In this document: positions 1 to 7,236 of the stretch, piece by piece
How the letters are laid out: every line of letters starts with the position of its first letter
How positions within the stretch are numbered: the stretch's first letter is position 1
Origin: Comamonadaceae bacterium
GTDB taxonomy: Bacteria; Pseudomonadota; Gammaproteobacteria; Burkholderiales; Burkholderiaceae_C
Reading direction: 5' to 3'
Assembly: GCA_947455585.1 (NCBI GenBank)
Contig: CANGOY010000059.1
Span: forward strand, 1-9,510
DNA: 9,510 nt
Position numbers and translations under genes: made by a program
Notes under the pieces: generated by a model
Seen by the model: the letters and a program-made list of their open reading frames with translations, nothing else
What the model was told of the DNA's origin: nothing
Databases searched by the model: none

Positions 1-79
1 CAAAGAAGACCGCGCACGCGGGGTGTAAACCCTCGAACGTGTGGAAACCCACATGACAAAAGGCGTGATGGAGGTGTAA
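1..79 (+). other. Possible 3' end of an upstream gene (unidentified)
   Basis: Reading frame 2 from the window edge is coding-like and stops at TAA 26-28, giving eight residues ending in RARGV. After that stop the same frame continues as a coding-like stretch (TLERVETHMTKGVMEV) to a second TAA at 77-79. Either the upstream gene ends at 28 and the rest is chance, or the real C-terminus is at 79 and the first stop is a nonsense change. Too little is present to name a family, and a spacer with no upstream gene at all is equally possible. Confidence 0.2.
40..53. promoter_or_regulatory. Small inverted repeat upstream of dctA, possible operator
   Basis: A perfect 5-bp inverted repeat, TGTGG-AAAC-CCACA, lies about 57 bp before the dctA start. 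It could be a regulator half-site pair, but repeats this short occur often by chance and I do not recognise a known operator. No convincing sigma70 or sigma54 promoter is visible next to it. Confidence 0.15.
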
Positions 80-109
80 ATTTCTGGGGTTAATACTTGG
101 AAATTTCGT

Positions 110-1381
110 ATGTCCACCTCACACCCCAAAAAACCCATTTACAAATCGCTTTACGCCCAGGTGCTGTTCGCCGTGGTCGTAGGCGTTTTGCTCGGCCACT
201 TCTACCCACAAGTTGGCACTGACATGAAGCCTTTGGGCGACGGTTTCATCAAACTCATCAAGATGATCATCGCGCCCATCATCTTCTGTACCGTGGTGGT
301 GGGCATCGCCGGCATGGAAGACATGAAGAAGGTGGGCAAAACCGGCGGTTTGGCGCTGCTGTACTTTGAAGTCGTCAGCACCTTGGCACTCATCATTGGC
401 TTGGTCATCGTCAACTTTGTGCAGCCTGGCGTGGGCATGAATGTGGACGCAGCGACTCTTGACACCAAGAGCATTGCAGCCTTCACCGCTCCCGGCAAGA
501 TGCAAACCACGGTGGACTTTTTGATGAACATCATCCCATCCTCGGTGGTGGATGCGTTTGCCAAAGGCGAAATCTTGCAAGTGTTGCTGTTCTCTGTGCT
601 GTTCGGTTTTGCGCTGCACAAGTTCGGCGGCCGCGGCACCATGGTATTTGACTTCATCGAAAAGATGTCGCACGTGTTGTTTGACATCGTAGGCATCATC
701 ATGAAAGTAGCGCCCATCGGCGCATTTGGCGCAATGGCGTTCACCATTGGCAAATACGGCGTGGCTTCGTTGTTCTCGCTGGGCAAGTTGATGGGCGCGT
801 TCTATTTGACGTGTTTGATATTTGTGTTTGTGGTGCTCGGCATCATCAGCAAATTACACGGCTTCAGCATTTGGAAGTTTGTGAAATACATCAAAGAAGA
901 GTTGCTCATCGTGTTGGGCACCTCGTCGTCTGAATCTGTCTTGCCACGCATGATGGAAAAATTAGAGAAAGCCGGTGCACGCAAGTCTGTAGTGGGCTTG
1001 GTCATTCCTACCGGCTACTCGTTCAATTTGGACGGCACATCCATCTACTTGACCATGGCTGCTGTTTTCATTGCGCAAGCCACCGACACCCCCATGACAC
1101 TGCTCCAACAGCTCACGCTGTTGGCGGTGTTGTTGCTGACCTCTAAAGGCGCAGCGGGCATCACCGGCAGCGGCTTCATTGTTTTGGCCGCTACCTTGTC
1201 GGCTGTGGGCGGTGTGCCGGTAGCGGGCTTGGCGCTCATCTTGGGCATTGACCGCTTCATGTCGGAAGCACGCGCACTCACCAACTTGGTGGGCAACGGC
1301 GTGGCCACTTTGGTAGTGGCAAAGTGGACGGGCGACTTGGACATGCAGCAACTTGACGCTGCCTTGAACCCCGAAAAATAA
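110..1381 (+). CDS. dctA: C4-dicarboxylate/H+ symporter DctA
   Basis: DctA is an inner-membrane symporter of the dicarboxylate/amino acid:cation symporter (DAACS, SLC1-like) family. It imports succinate, fumarate and malate with protons. The 423-residue protein matches the usual DctA length and is alignable by eye with E. coli DctA over nearly all of it. Visible hallmarks are the N-terminal LGHFYP and MKPLGDGFIKLIKMIIAPIIF block (residues 28-59), the serine-rich re-entrant loop TSSSES (271-276), the NLDGT substrate/cation motif (306-310), the second hairpin around SKGAAGITGSGF (345-356), and the helix-8 motif DRFMSEARALTNLVGN (381-396), which carries substrate-contacting Asp, Arg and Asn. About eight hydrophobic segments are evident. 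The ATG at 110 fits the family N-terminus, but no strong Shine-Dalgarno precedes it (only TTGGAAA about 6 nt upstream). The gene is monocistronic, ending at an intrinsic terminator. No dctB/dctD partner is inside the window. Confidence 0.97.
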   Translation: MSTSHPKKPIYKSLYAQVLFAVVVGVLLGHFYPQVGTDMKPLGDGFIKLIKMIIAPIIFCTVVVGIAGMEDMKKVGKTGGLALLYFEVVSTLALIIGLVIVNFVQPGVGMNVDAATLDTKSIAAFTAPGKMQTTVDFLMNIIPSSVVDAFAKGEILQVLLFSVLFGFALHKFGGRGTMVFDFIEKMSHVLFDIVGIIMKVAPIGAFGAMAFTIGKYGVASLFSLGKLMGAFYLTCLIFVFVVLGIISKLHGFSIWKFVKYIKEELLIVLGTSSSESVLPRMMEKLEKAGARKSVVGLVIPTGYSFNLDGTSIYLTMAAVFIAQATDTPMTLLQQLTLLAVLLLTSKGAAGITGSGFIVLAATLSAVGGVPVAGLALILGIDRFMSEARALTNLVGNGVATLVVAKWTGDLDMQQLDAALNPEK

Positions 1382-1405
1382 GCCGCACGCGCTCTGCGCT
1401 GCAAG

Positions 1406-1438
1406 GCCTGAGTCACCGCAAGGGGCTCAGGCTTTTTT
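1406..1438 (+). terminator. Rho-independent terminator of dctA
   Basis: A stem of GCCTGAG (1406-1412) pairs perfectly with CTCAGGC (1426-1432). The interior can pair further around a GCAA tetraloop (CC-GCAA-GG), with a bulge. It is followed directly by six T residues (1433-1438). It lies 25 bp past the dctA stop, where dctA converges with the FIST gene. There is no T-run on the opposite strand, so it should act mainly on dctA transcripts. Confidence 0.88.
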
Positions 1439-1453
1439 GCGGGCGTTTGAGCT

Positions 1454-2734
1454 TTAAGACTCTGTGGTGAACACGGTCAACACGCCGGTGTAGCCATGCA
1501 GTTCTTGGTGCGCGATTTCGCCACCGGCAAAGAAGCCCACCAAAGGTACGTCACCCAAAGCGCGACGCACGATGTGCATCTCGGCGCTCTCCCCTCCAAA
1601 GTGGGGGCCGCCTCGTCCCGCACAGCTCACGTAAATCGCCCCCGCCATTCGACGCGTAGGGTGTGGGTTGATGTTGGTATCTGCGCTCAAAGCGCTAGCC
1701 AAATCAGCGGTCATTTCTTCGGGCTCTAAGGCCTCTCGAATTTCCGCGCAAATGCGCGTCAAGTCGGCGCGCGCTGCCAAAGCATTGCGCTCGCAAAACG
1801 TGAGGCGCATCCCCACTTCTACTGGCTGCGCCACAGCCACGGCTTCGCGTGCGGGGTCGATGCCAATGATGTGGCGCACTAGCACCGCGTCGTCAAACTC
1901 GCCGGTGCGCTTGATGGTTGGATCGTGCTCAGCAGACAAGCCCACCAAAGTGGCGCGCACTTTGGCAATGGCGGGTTGCTTGTCGGCGAGGTTGATTTTC
2001 AAGTCACGCTCCAACACATGAAGTGCGGGTTCGTTGTCCAAGGTGAGCACCACATTGTGGTCAGCGCTGGTGATGGTGTGCACCTTGGCCACAGGCAAAC
2101 AGCCCTGCGTGACGCGCGACACCATGGCCACCTCGGCATCAAACGCCACGCCACTCAAACCGCCATGAAACACGCCGGTGGCTTTGCCTTGGCCCGCCAT
2201 GTTGCCGTCACCACTTTGCGCAAACTGCACTACATCGGTTCGGCTGGCCGACAGGCCGCCAAACACATAGCCACTGGCAGTGCGTTGAGCCAGCTCGGCA
2301 ATCAGTTCGGGTACATCAGGCGTGTGTGCATCAGCATGCAACAGCGCGGTGTGAGGCACAAAACTGCTTCCACGCTTAGCGCCCAAACCTGCTTGCGCCA
2401 GCGGGGCAACGCCGCTGAACACGCGGTAGTGCTCGGGCGCAATGTCGCACAGCATCACACTGAGCGCGGGCTCGTCAAAGTACTCCACATTGTTGGCCGC
2501 AATGCCCACGCCCACCGTGCCCGCCCAATCGGTCACCTCGGGCAACTCAGCACTCAGGTGCGACAAGATGTCTTGCGCGTGCGTGGCGTAGTGGTCGGTG
2601 ATGTAGAGCAGCCCTAGGTGCGGCGCATCCGCATACTCGGGCAAGGCCATGTGTGCACGCAACTGCGCCAGCACCAAGCCTGCGGCCATTTCCCATTGCG
2701 GATGGGTGGCGTGACCGTAGGGGAAGAGTTTCAT
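1454..2734 (-). CDS. FIST N/C-domain sensory protein
   Basis: The protein belongs to the FIST family (FIST_N followed by FIST_C), predicted small-ligand-sensing domains often linked to signal transduction; a direct role is not established for this stand-alone form. The FIST_N part spans roughly residues 35-225, including the VTDWAGTVGVGI segment near 67-78 and YVFGGLSAS, with FIST_C from about 240 to the end. The C-terminal hallmarks CAGRG (371-375), followed by PHFG, and GFFAGGEI (400-407), followed by the HGYTGVLTVF strand, are clear. There is no signal peptide, transmembrane segment, kinase or GGDEF domain, so it is probably cytosolic. At 426 residues it is of usual length for single-gene FIST proteins. 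The ATG overlaps the stop of the upstream PhaM-like gene (ATGA), with no clear ribosome site of its own, pointing to translational coupling. No evident terminator follows on its strand. Family assignment is firm; function is unknown. Confidence 0.9.
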   Translation of the reverse strand: MKLFPYGHATHPQWEMAAGLVLAQLRAHMALPEYADAPHLGLLYITDHYATHAQDILSHLSAELPEVTDWAGTVGVGIAANNVEYFDEPALSVMLCDIAPEHYRVFSGVAPLAQAGLGAKRGSSFVPHTALLHADAHTPDVPELIAELAQRTASGYVFGGLSASRTDVVQFAQSGDGNMAGQGKATGVFHGGLSGVAFDAEVAMVSRVTQGCLPVAKVHTITSADHNVVLTLDNEPALHVLERDLKINLADKQPAIAKVRATLVGLSAEHDPTIKRTGEFDDAVLVRHIIGIDPAREAVAVAQPVEVGMRLTFCERNALAARADLTRICAEIREALEPEEMTADLASALSADTNINPHPTRRMAGAIYVSCAGRGGPHFGGESAEMHIVRRALGDVPLVGFFAGGEIAHQELHGYTGVLTVFTTES

Positions 2735-3495
2735 CGTTTGGATTTAGCGGTAGTTTTAGCAGCTGCAGTTTTACGTGCGGGCGCTGTGCGTGCGGTTGAT
2801 TGACGCGCTGTCGTTTTGCGTGCCGCAGGCTTACGCGCAGCGGGCTTTCGCGCAGCAGCTTTAACTTGCGTTTGAGCTGCCGATTTTTTTGCTGCAGGCT
2901 TGGCTGATGCGGTGGCCGCATGCGCTTGCGCACGATGCGCCATGTCGTTCATGGCATGCGTGGCAATGTGCTGAAACTGGTCTGTCAGCGCACCCCACCA
3001 ATGCGATGGGTCCACACCACCGGCGGCAGCTTTTTTACTGCGAGGCTTGCTCGCCTTGGGTGCTTCGGGTTCAGCCTCATGTTCGGGCTCAACTTCTGCT
3101 TCGGGCTCAGGCTCAGGCTCGGCCTGCGCAGGGGCCGCTTGTGTGAACGAATACTTGGGCTTAGCAGGCGCAGCAGGGGCGGCCTCTTGGGGTTTGGCTT
3201 TGAGCGAGTCTGCCAAGTCGTTGAAGCTCATGTTCATGCCCTTCAAGGTGTTGAGCGTCATGCGCTGCACCTCCAAGGCTTGAATGGTGGCCCCCACCGC
3301 TTTGCTGTTTTGCTCCAGCCAAAACTGAACCGTCTTGAGTTCTTGAATGCGTTTCTCAAGCTCTTCTGGGTCCAATGTGGGCGCAACCCAACCCGGCGCA
3401 GCAGACGATGTAGCGCCACCTCCAGGCGTGAGGTTCTTTAAAAAGTCAAAGCCCGGAACGAACTTGGTGAAATCAAAACCGGCGGGGTTGGTCAT
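2731..3495 (-). CDS. phaM: PhaM-like PHA granule regulatory protein
   Basis: Predicted member of the PhaM family of polyhydroxyalkanoate granule multifunctional regulators. In Ralstonia eutropha, PhaM activates PHB synthase PhaC1 and tethers granules to the nucleoid through a basic C-terminus. The 254-residue product has a matching layout: an N-terminal FVPGFDFLKNL motif (12-22); a conserved helical/coiled-coil block LDPEELEKRIQELKTVQFWL...IQALEVQRMTL (41-81); an acidic Glu/Pro linker (124-144); a short HWWGALTDQF segment (165-174); and a Lys/Arg/Ala-rich histone-H1-like tail (about 198-254) with AARKPAAR-type repeats expected to bind DNA. A strong AGGAG site (3501-3506) lies 5 nt before the ATG. 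It follows the copper chaperone gene by 62 bp on the same strand and overlaps the FIST gene downstream by 4 nt. No PHA synthase or phasin is in the window, so the family call rests on sequence architecture. A generic phasin-like or H1-like protein is the alternative. Confidence 0.78.
   Translation of the reverse strand: MTNPAGFDFTKFVPGFDFLKNLTPGGGATSSAAPGWVAPTLDPEELEKRIQELKTVQFWLEQNSKAVGATIQALEVQRMTLNTLKGMNMSFNDLADSLKAKPQEAAPAAPAKPKYSFTQAAPAQAEPEPEPEAEVEPEHEAEPEAPKASKPRSKKAAAGGVDPSHWWGALTDQFQHIATHAMNDMAHRAQAHAATASAKPAAKKSAAQTQVKAAARKPAARKPAARKTTARQSTARTAPARKTAAAKTTAKSKR
2803..2856 (-). repeat. Repetitive Ala/Arg/Lys-coding stretch in the PhaM-like tail
   Basis: Residues 214-231 of the PhaM-like protein consist of near-tandem AARKP/AARKT units, encoded by short imperfect direct repeats. 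This is the DNA-binding, histone-H1-like part and is probably variable in unit number between strains. Confidence 0.6.
3064..3126 (-). repeat. Glu/Pro-rich low-complexity stretch in the PhaM-like gene
   Basis: Residues 124-144 alternate Glu and Pro (EPEPEPEAEVEPEHEAEPE), coded by reiterated GAGCC/GAAGC units. It is an acidic, probably extended linker separating the coiled-coil block from the basic tail. Confidence 0.6.
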
Positions 3496-3500
3496 GTCTG

Positions 3501-3506
3501 TCTCCT
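3501..3506 (-). promoter_or_regulatory. Ribosome binding site of the PhaM-like gene
   Basis: AGGAGA on the minus strand, 5 nt before the ATG at 3495. It supports this start and suggests efficient initiation, in contrast to the coupled FIST gene downstream. Confidence 0.7.
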
Positions 3507-3557
3507 GTGTGTGTAAGTCGCATTAAACCAAACCCCAACCCACGCTGGGCTGACAGC

Positions 3558-4067
3558 TCAGGGCTTGTGGTCGCCGTGGTTGTGTTCGATATGGTTGTGC
3601 GTGCTGTGGTCGTGGCTTTGCATCATGGGCGGCTGCATGCCCACCAACACCTTCAGCGCCACGGTGGACTTCACGCCTTTGGCGTCTTGCAGCGTCAGGG
3701 TGAGCGGCACGGTGGTGTCTTTGACCAAAGGCGCCTTGAGGTCCATCAGCATCACGTGGTAGCTGCCGGGCTTGAGCTCGACGGCCTTACCCGCGGGCAA
3801 GTCAAGGCCATTGGGCAACGCGGCCATCTTCATCACGTCTTTGTCCATTTTCATTTCGTGAATCTCGGCCACGCCGGCGACGGGGCTACTGACGCCGACC
3901 AACTTGGCGTTGTCTTTGGCTGTGATTTTCATGAACGCACCCGTGGCCTTTTGGCCTTGCACCGTGGCACGTGCCCATGCGTCGGTGATGGTCACGTTTT
4001 GTGCGAAAGCGTTGACGACGCACATCGTGGTGAGTGCGGCGGCGATGAGGTGTTTAGAAAACTTCAT
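3558..4067 (-). CDS. PCu(A)C-type periplasmic copper chaperone with His-rich tail
   Basis: PCu(A)C-family proteins bind Cu(I) in the periplasm and deliver it to the CuA or CuB sites of cytochrome oxidases. The 169-residue precursor has a Sec signal peptide with probable cleavage after AFA (residue 22). The mature core carries the copper ligands in the expected order: His70, Met81 (H-x10-M), then His104 and Met106 (HxM); a DAWAR motif (29-33) at the start of the core is also typical. Beyond the core, residues 144-169 form an extra tail with Met144/148/149 and seven His (152, 154, 157, 159, 162, 164, 167), like the second copper site of extended PCu(A)C proteins. An AGGAG at 4074-4078 lies 6 nt before the ATG. 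It follows the YcnI gene by 18 bp on the same strand, so the two are almost certainly co-transcribed. No Sco protein or oxidase subunit is in the window, so the client enzyme is unknown. Confidence 0.92.
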   Translation of the reverse strand: MKFSKHLIAAALTTMCVVNAFAQNVTITDAWARATVQGQKATGAFMKITAKDNAKLVGVSSPVAGVAEIHEMKMDKDVMKMAALPNGLDLPAGKAVELKPGSYHVMLMDLKAPLVKDTTVPLTLTLQDAKGVKSTVALKVLVGMQPPMMQSHDHSTHNHIEHNHGDHKP

Positions 4068-4085
4068 AAAAAACTCCTGAATGGA

Positions 4086-4634
4086 TTAATGGTGATGTTC
4101 GTGTGCAGGTGCAGGCTGCACCTCCAACAAGGCAGCAGGCGACTTCATGCCGCGCGTCGATGTGCCATTGGCAGGAATGTCTGACCAGTCATTTTGACCG
4201 CTCTCGCACGTTTGCAACACCTTGACCCACAAAGGACCTGCTTTGTCTGGCAAACGGCCCATGAAAGCAAATTCGTCAAACTGGTCATCCGGCAAAGCAG
4301 CCTCTTTGCTGGCTGCCGTCCAGCGCAGCTCCACCACATCGTCGGTCACGGTTTTACCGTGGCTGTTGTAGGGCTGTGCGAGTTTGGCTTTGCGCGTGGC
4401 AATGGTCCAGCCCGGTTTAGGCTGAGGCTTGGCGCCCTCAAAACCAAAGGGCACTTGCACGACGAGACCGTTGGTGGCCGAGCCATTGCAGCCATGGCCA
4501 ATGCGCAGCATGGCTTTGTAATAGCTGCCTGCGACGGCTTTGGGCTCTGACAACACCACATGCGCTGACGCAGGCTGTAAAACCGCCAGAAGCCCCGCCA
4601 TGAGCATCAGCACAGAACAAATTTTCTTCATCAT
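4086..4634 (-). CDS. YcnI/DUF1775 copper-binding protein
   Basis: The YcnI (DUF1775) family comprises exported proteins that bind Cu(II) through a mono-histidine brace using the N-terminal His after signal cleavage. Here the signal peptide ends ASA (22-24), so the mature protein begins His25-Val-Val-Leu, exactly as in the family. Also typical are the GCNGSATNGLVVQVP segment (about 48-62), the KPGWTI block (78-83) and the later DVVELRW strand. The length of 182 residues suits the single-domain form; I see no C-terminal membrane anchor of the kind found in Bacillus YcnI. Instead it ends AHEHHH, a short extra metal-binding tail. Either of two adjacent ATG codons could be used; the first lies 7 nt from an AGGAG (4642-4646). 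It sits 34 bp after the TonB receptor and 18 bp before the PCu(A)C gene, which supports a role in handing copper on within the periplasm. Confidence 0.92.
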   Translation of the reverse strand: MMKKICSVLMLMAGLLAVLQPASAHVVLSEPKAVAGSYYKAMLRIGHGCNGSATNGLVVQVPFGFEGAKPQPKPGWTIATRKAKLAQPYNSHGKTVTDDVVELRWTAASKEAALPDDQFDEFAFMGRLPDKAGPLWVKVLQTCESGQNDWSDIPANGTSTRGMKSPAALLEVQPAPAHEHHH

Positions 4635-4668
4635 TTTTTATCTCCTGAGGGATGACATGCACCTTGCC

Positions 4669-6771
4669 TTAATCAAATTTCGCTTCCACACCCACATAAA
4701 CAGACCGACCATCACCGGGGTAATAGCGGCGGCCGTCACCGGGCGCAGTGGTGTAGTTGGCGGCAATGTTGGTTGTGGCGGCGTATTTCTTATCGCTTAA
4801 GTTACGCGCATCCAAGAACCAAGACCATTGCTTATCAATGGCTTGGCCTGCTTTGAAACCCAGCAAGGCATAGCTGTCGTTGTAGACCGTGTTGGCGTTA
4901 TCCATGGGTGCCTTGCGTGGGACCCATTCAAACTTTGGCCCCATGTATGTGCCGGGCTTGCCTCCCACTTGCGCACCAAAGCGATACAACACCTCGCCGC
5001 GCACGATGACGGGTGGGAAGCCTGGAAGCGCGTTGTTGCCAACGGTTGCGTTGTCGACAAACTTGAAATCGCTGTACAAAAGCGCAAGGCGCGTATCCAA
5101 CTTCTTGTCGTACACATGGCTCAAACCCAACTCAAGCCCTTGGTGCAATGACTTGGGAATGTTGGACGTTGCTGACGTTGTGCAAGCTGCGTTGGTGCAG
5201 ACCGACAGAAACTCGTTTTGCAAATTCGCTCGATAGTACGTGGCATCCCACGCGACGTGATGTTCGCGATGGTGTGACTCACCGCGTGTGCCCATTTCAA
5301 ATGTGGTCCCTGTTTGCGCTTTGTTGGCGGTACTTGTGGTGCCTGCCAGACCAAAAATAGGCGCTTCGAAATTTCGACTGATGCTCGCGAACACTTGATG
5401 AGCGGGCGTTAGCTCATGCGTCACCCCCACACGTGGGCTCCATTGGCTGAAGCTGTAGTCGTAGTTGTTGGATGCAGAGGCGGCCGCGGTGTCCACCACT
5501 TTGCGATTGGCACGGTCGTACTGCAAAGCGGTCGTCCATGTGGTGCGGTCAGACGATTTGTATGTGTCCTCGAGAAAGAAGCTGTCGTTTTTCGACTGTT
5601 GGTCGTAATCAGACGTTGCGGCTCCCGTTGCTGCCCCTTGGTTGTTCGTCGGTTTAGACGTGCCTTTTGTTGAACCCACGCTTGGCAAATAGGCCACGCT
5701 GATTTGGTGTTCACCCAGCCTGCGTGTGGCCTTGAGATGACCACCGACTGACTCGGCGTTTTGTTCAACGATGCTGTCGATGGGGTGCCACAGGCTGTAG
5801 TTCATCGCATAAGCCGCAAATTCGTATGTGGTGTTGCCATCACGAACCGTGGTTTTATTAGCGACGCGTTGCGCATCGACATCGCGGCGGCGGTTGGCAT
5901 CTTCGCGGTAGGGATACACACCGGCGCTCACGCTGCTGGCAGCCATCGAAGGCTGGCTCTCCAACTCGGCCTTCGTTAAATAACCCGGCAATTGCGAACG
6001 ACTGCGCACAGCGGCCACATAAAACCGAGATTCCACATCACGGCTCACCTTCACCCCAAAGTTGCCCAAGAGCTTTTGGTTCTCCATCTGCGCGTGTTCG
6101 CGAAACCCATCCTGCTGCGTTTGGGAGCCTGCCACGTAATGGTCCCACACCGGTGCGCCATCAACGGTCGGCTTCATCACACCCGCCGTGCTGCCAAACA
6201 CTTTGTTGTAACCAAAGCTCCCCATCTCGACACGCCCGACATACCGAGGACTGCTATAGCCAGTCGGCGCCACAAAATTAATCGCGCCACCCAAAGTGGT
6301 CGCGCCGTAGGTCGTGGCATTCGGGCCACGCAACACTTCGACATAGCGCGAGGCATTGGGGTCGACAGTTTGCATGTCAAAAAAACCATCGGCATAGTTG
6401 ATGGGCACGCCGTCTTGCATGACCTTGGTGCCAAAGCTGTGGTACGTGCGGCTCAGTGCCGAACCACGAATGGAGATGCGCGCTTCCTCCGAGCCAAATC
6501 GGTCTTGAATAAAAACACCGGGTGCCAGCCCCAAGCTGTCAGACCAAGTGGATTGCCGACCTTCACGCACCACGTCCAAATCCACCACCGATGCGCCACC
6601 TGGAATGGTTTTGACGCGCTCTTGTGCGCTGTCGATGCTCACCTGCGTTAGCGAATCAGCCTTGCCCACCACTTCAACCGTGGGCATGGACTGAGCCTGT
6701 GCAGTCCATGTGCAGGCAAAGGCACAGGCCAGCACCACGGGCTTGCTCAAACAAATATCAAGGTATTTCAC
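4669..6771 (-). CDS. TonB-dependent outer-membrane receptor, probably for copper
   Basis: A 700-residue outer-membrane gated channel driven by TonB-ExbBD. It has a signal peptide (probable cleavage after Ala26 in AQAQ), a TonB-box-like TVEVVG (31-36), a plug domain of about residues 45-170 with VEVLRGPNATTYGA (144-157) and GGAINFVAPTG (161-171), and a beta-barrel from about 175 to 700, including the NLSDKKYAA (657-665) and YPGDGRSVYVGVEAKF (684-699) C-terminal signatures. A Cys pair (525 and 530) in a predicted surface loop may form a disulfide. An HHxxHH cluster (500-505) sits in a predicted turn. The start is GTG, preceded by GGAAG at 7 nt; an in-frame TGA upstream excludes an earlier start. 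The family looks like FecA/siderophore-type receptors by sequence, and the copper substrate is inferred from the YcnI, PCu(A)C and DUF2946 neighbours. Another metal or a metallophore complex remains possible. Confidence 0.93.
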   Translation of the reverse strand: MKYLDICLSKPVVLACAFACTWTAQAQSMPTVEVVGKADSLTQVSIDSAQERVKTIPGGASVVDLDVVREGRQSTWSDSLGLAPGVFIQDRFGSEEARISIRGSALSRTYHSFGTKVMQDGVPINYADGFFDMQTVDPNASRYVEVLRGPNATTYGATTLGGAINFVAPTGYSSPRYVGRVEMGSFGYNKVFGSTAGVMKPTVDGAPVWDHYVAGSQTQQDGFREHAQMENQKLLGNFGVKVSRDVESRFYVAAVRSRSQLPGYLTKAELESQPSMAASSVSAGVYPYREDANRRRDVDAQRVANKTTVRDGNTTYEFAAYAMNYSLWHPIDSIVEQNAESVGGHLKATRRLGEHQISVAYLPSVGSTKGTSKPTNNQGAATGAATSDYDQQSKNDSFFLEDTYKSSDRTTWTTALQYDRANRKVVDTAAASASNNYDYSFSQWSPRVGVTHELTPAHQVFASISRNFEAPIFGLAGTTSTANKAQTGTTFEMGTRGESHHREHHVAWDATYYRANLQNEFLSVCTNAACTTSATSNIPKSLHQGLELGLSHVYDKKLDTRLALLYSDFKFVDNATVGNNALPGFPPVIVRGEVLYRFGAQVGGKPGTYMGPKFEWVPRKAPMDNANTVYNDSYALLGFKAGQAIDKQWSWFLDARNLSDKKYAATTNIAANYTTAPGDGRRYYPGDGRSVYVGVEAKFD

Positions 6772-6872
6772 AAAGTTACTTCCATATCAACACGAGGGTT
6801 GAGGTGCGCACCAACGCAGCACCCCAACCAACCGACTAGGCCAAGACCAACGTCTCAGCCCAACTTAACGCG

Positions 6873-7229
6873 TCAAAGAGAAAGTGCAGGCGGCCCACGC
6901 GAAGGCAGCGGGGGCGCTGTGATGGCCGCCATGTGCGCTGCAGCGATGGGCTGCATGACATGGGCCAAGGGCGAGGGTTGCGTCAATGTGGTGTTGAGCG
7001 CAGGGGGCGGCGCACTGATGGACACGCACAAGGGGCAATCCAGCGTGTGGCTGGATGCTGCTGTGTCGTCATCCCCTTGCACCACCAGCTTCATGCTGCC
7101 AGTGCTGGTACAGACCAAGTCCATGCCGTGCGGATTGACGATGGGTGATGCAACAGCCACACCCACAGACAACACAAACCACACCAGCACGAGGCGGGTG
7201 AGTTGGATGGCGTGGCGAAAGCGTTGCAT
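6873..7229 (-). CDS. DUF2946-family small exported protein
   Basis: A 118-residue protein with an N-terminal hydrophobic segment (about 11-28) that may be a signal peptide or anchor. It also has Cys40 in DLVCTSTG, the DUF2946-typical HTLDCPLC motif (His61, Cys65, Cys68) followed by a proline-rich segment, and a terminal RGPPAL (111-116). DUF2946 proteins have no established function but recur beside TonB receptors and copper genes. The Cys/His pattern suggests metal binding, which is inference. It is the first gene of the leftward copper cluster, with a 101-bp gap before the receptor gene. No Shine-Dalgarno is visible before the ATG at 7229. The predicted promoter lies so close that the transcript may be leaderless, or the true start may lie a little downstream. 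Confidence 0.8.
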   Translation of the reverse strand: MQRFRHAIQLTRLVLVWFVLSVGVAVASPIVNPHGMDLVCTSTGSMKLVVQGDDDTAASSHTLDCPLCVSISAPPPALNTTLTQPSPLAHVMQPIAAAHMAAITAPPLPSRGPPALSL

Positions 7230-7236
7230 GTGTCAA

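Noticed and set aside
85..101. Sigma54-like element (TGGGG...TTGG) before dctA
   Set aside because: Spacing and the -12 GC do not fit, and transcription would start at the ATG itself. dctA genes are often sigma54-dependent, but the sequence here does not show it.
119..786. Two overlapping minus-strand open frames opposite dctA
   Set aside because: Compositionally biased and without homology by eye; dctA is intact on the plus strand.
1925..2617. 230-codon plus-strand open frame opposite the FIST gene
   Set aside because: The product is His/Gln/Arg-rich with no recognisable domain; the minus strand holds an intact FIST protein.
2803..3126. Repeated short units that could suggest a CRISPR or tandem-repeat locus
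   Set aside because: They are in frame within the PhaM-like gene and encode Ala/Lys/Arg and Glu/Pro low-complexity protein segments; there are no spacers.
3507..3557. Possible promoter for the PhaM-like gene (TTTAAT as -10)
   Set aside because: The most conserved second A of the -10 is missing and no -35 is found at 16-18 bp, so it is not called, although a separate promoter is plausible.
3507..4184. 225-codon plus-strand open frame opposite the PCu(A)C gene
   Set aside because: It spans two minus-strand genes and their intergenic gap, and its His/Gly/Val composition is that of an antisense frame.
5992..6651. 219-codon plus-strand open frame inside the TonB receptor region
   Set aside because: Antisense shadow of the receptor; no domain or ribosome site.
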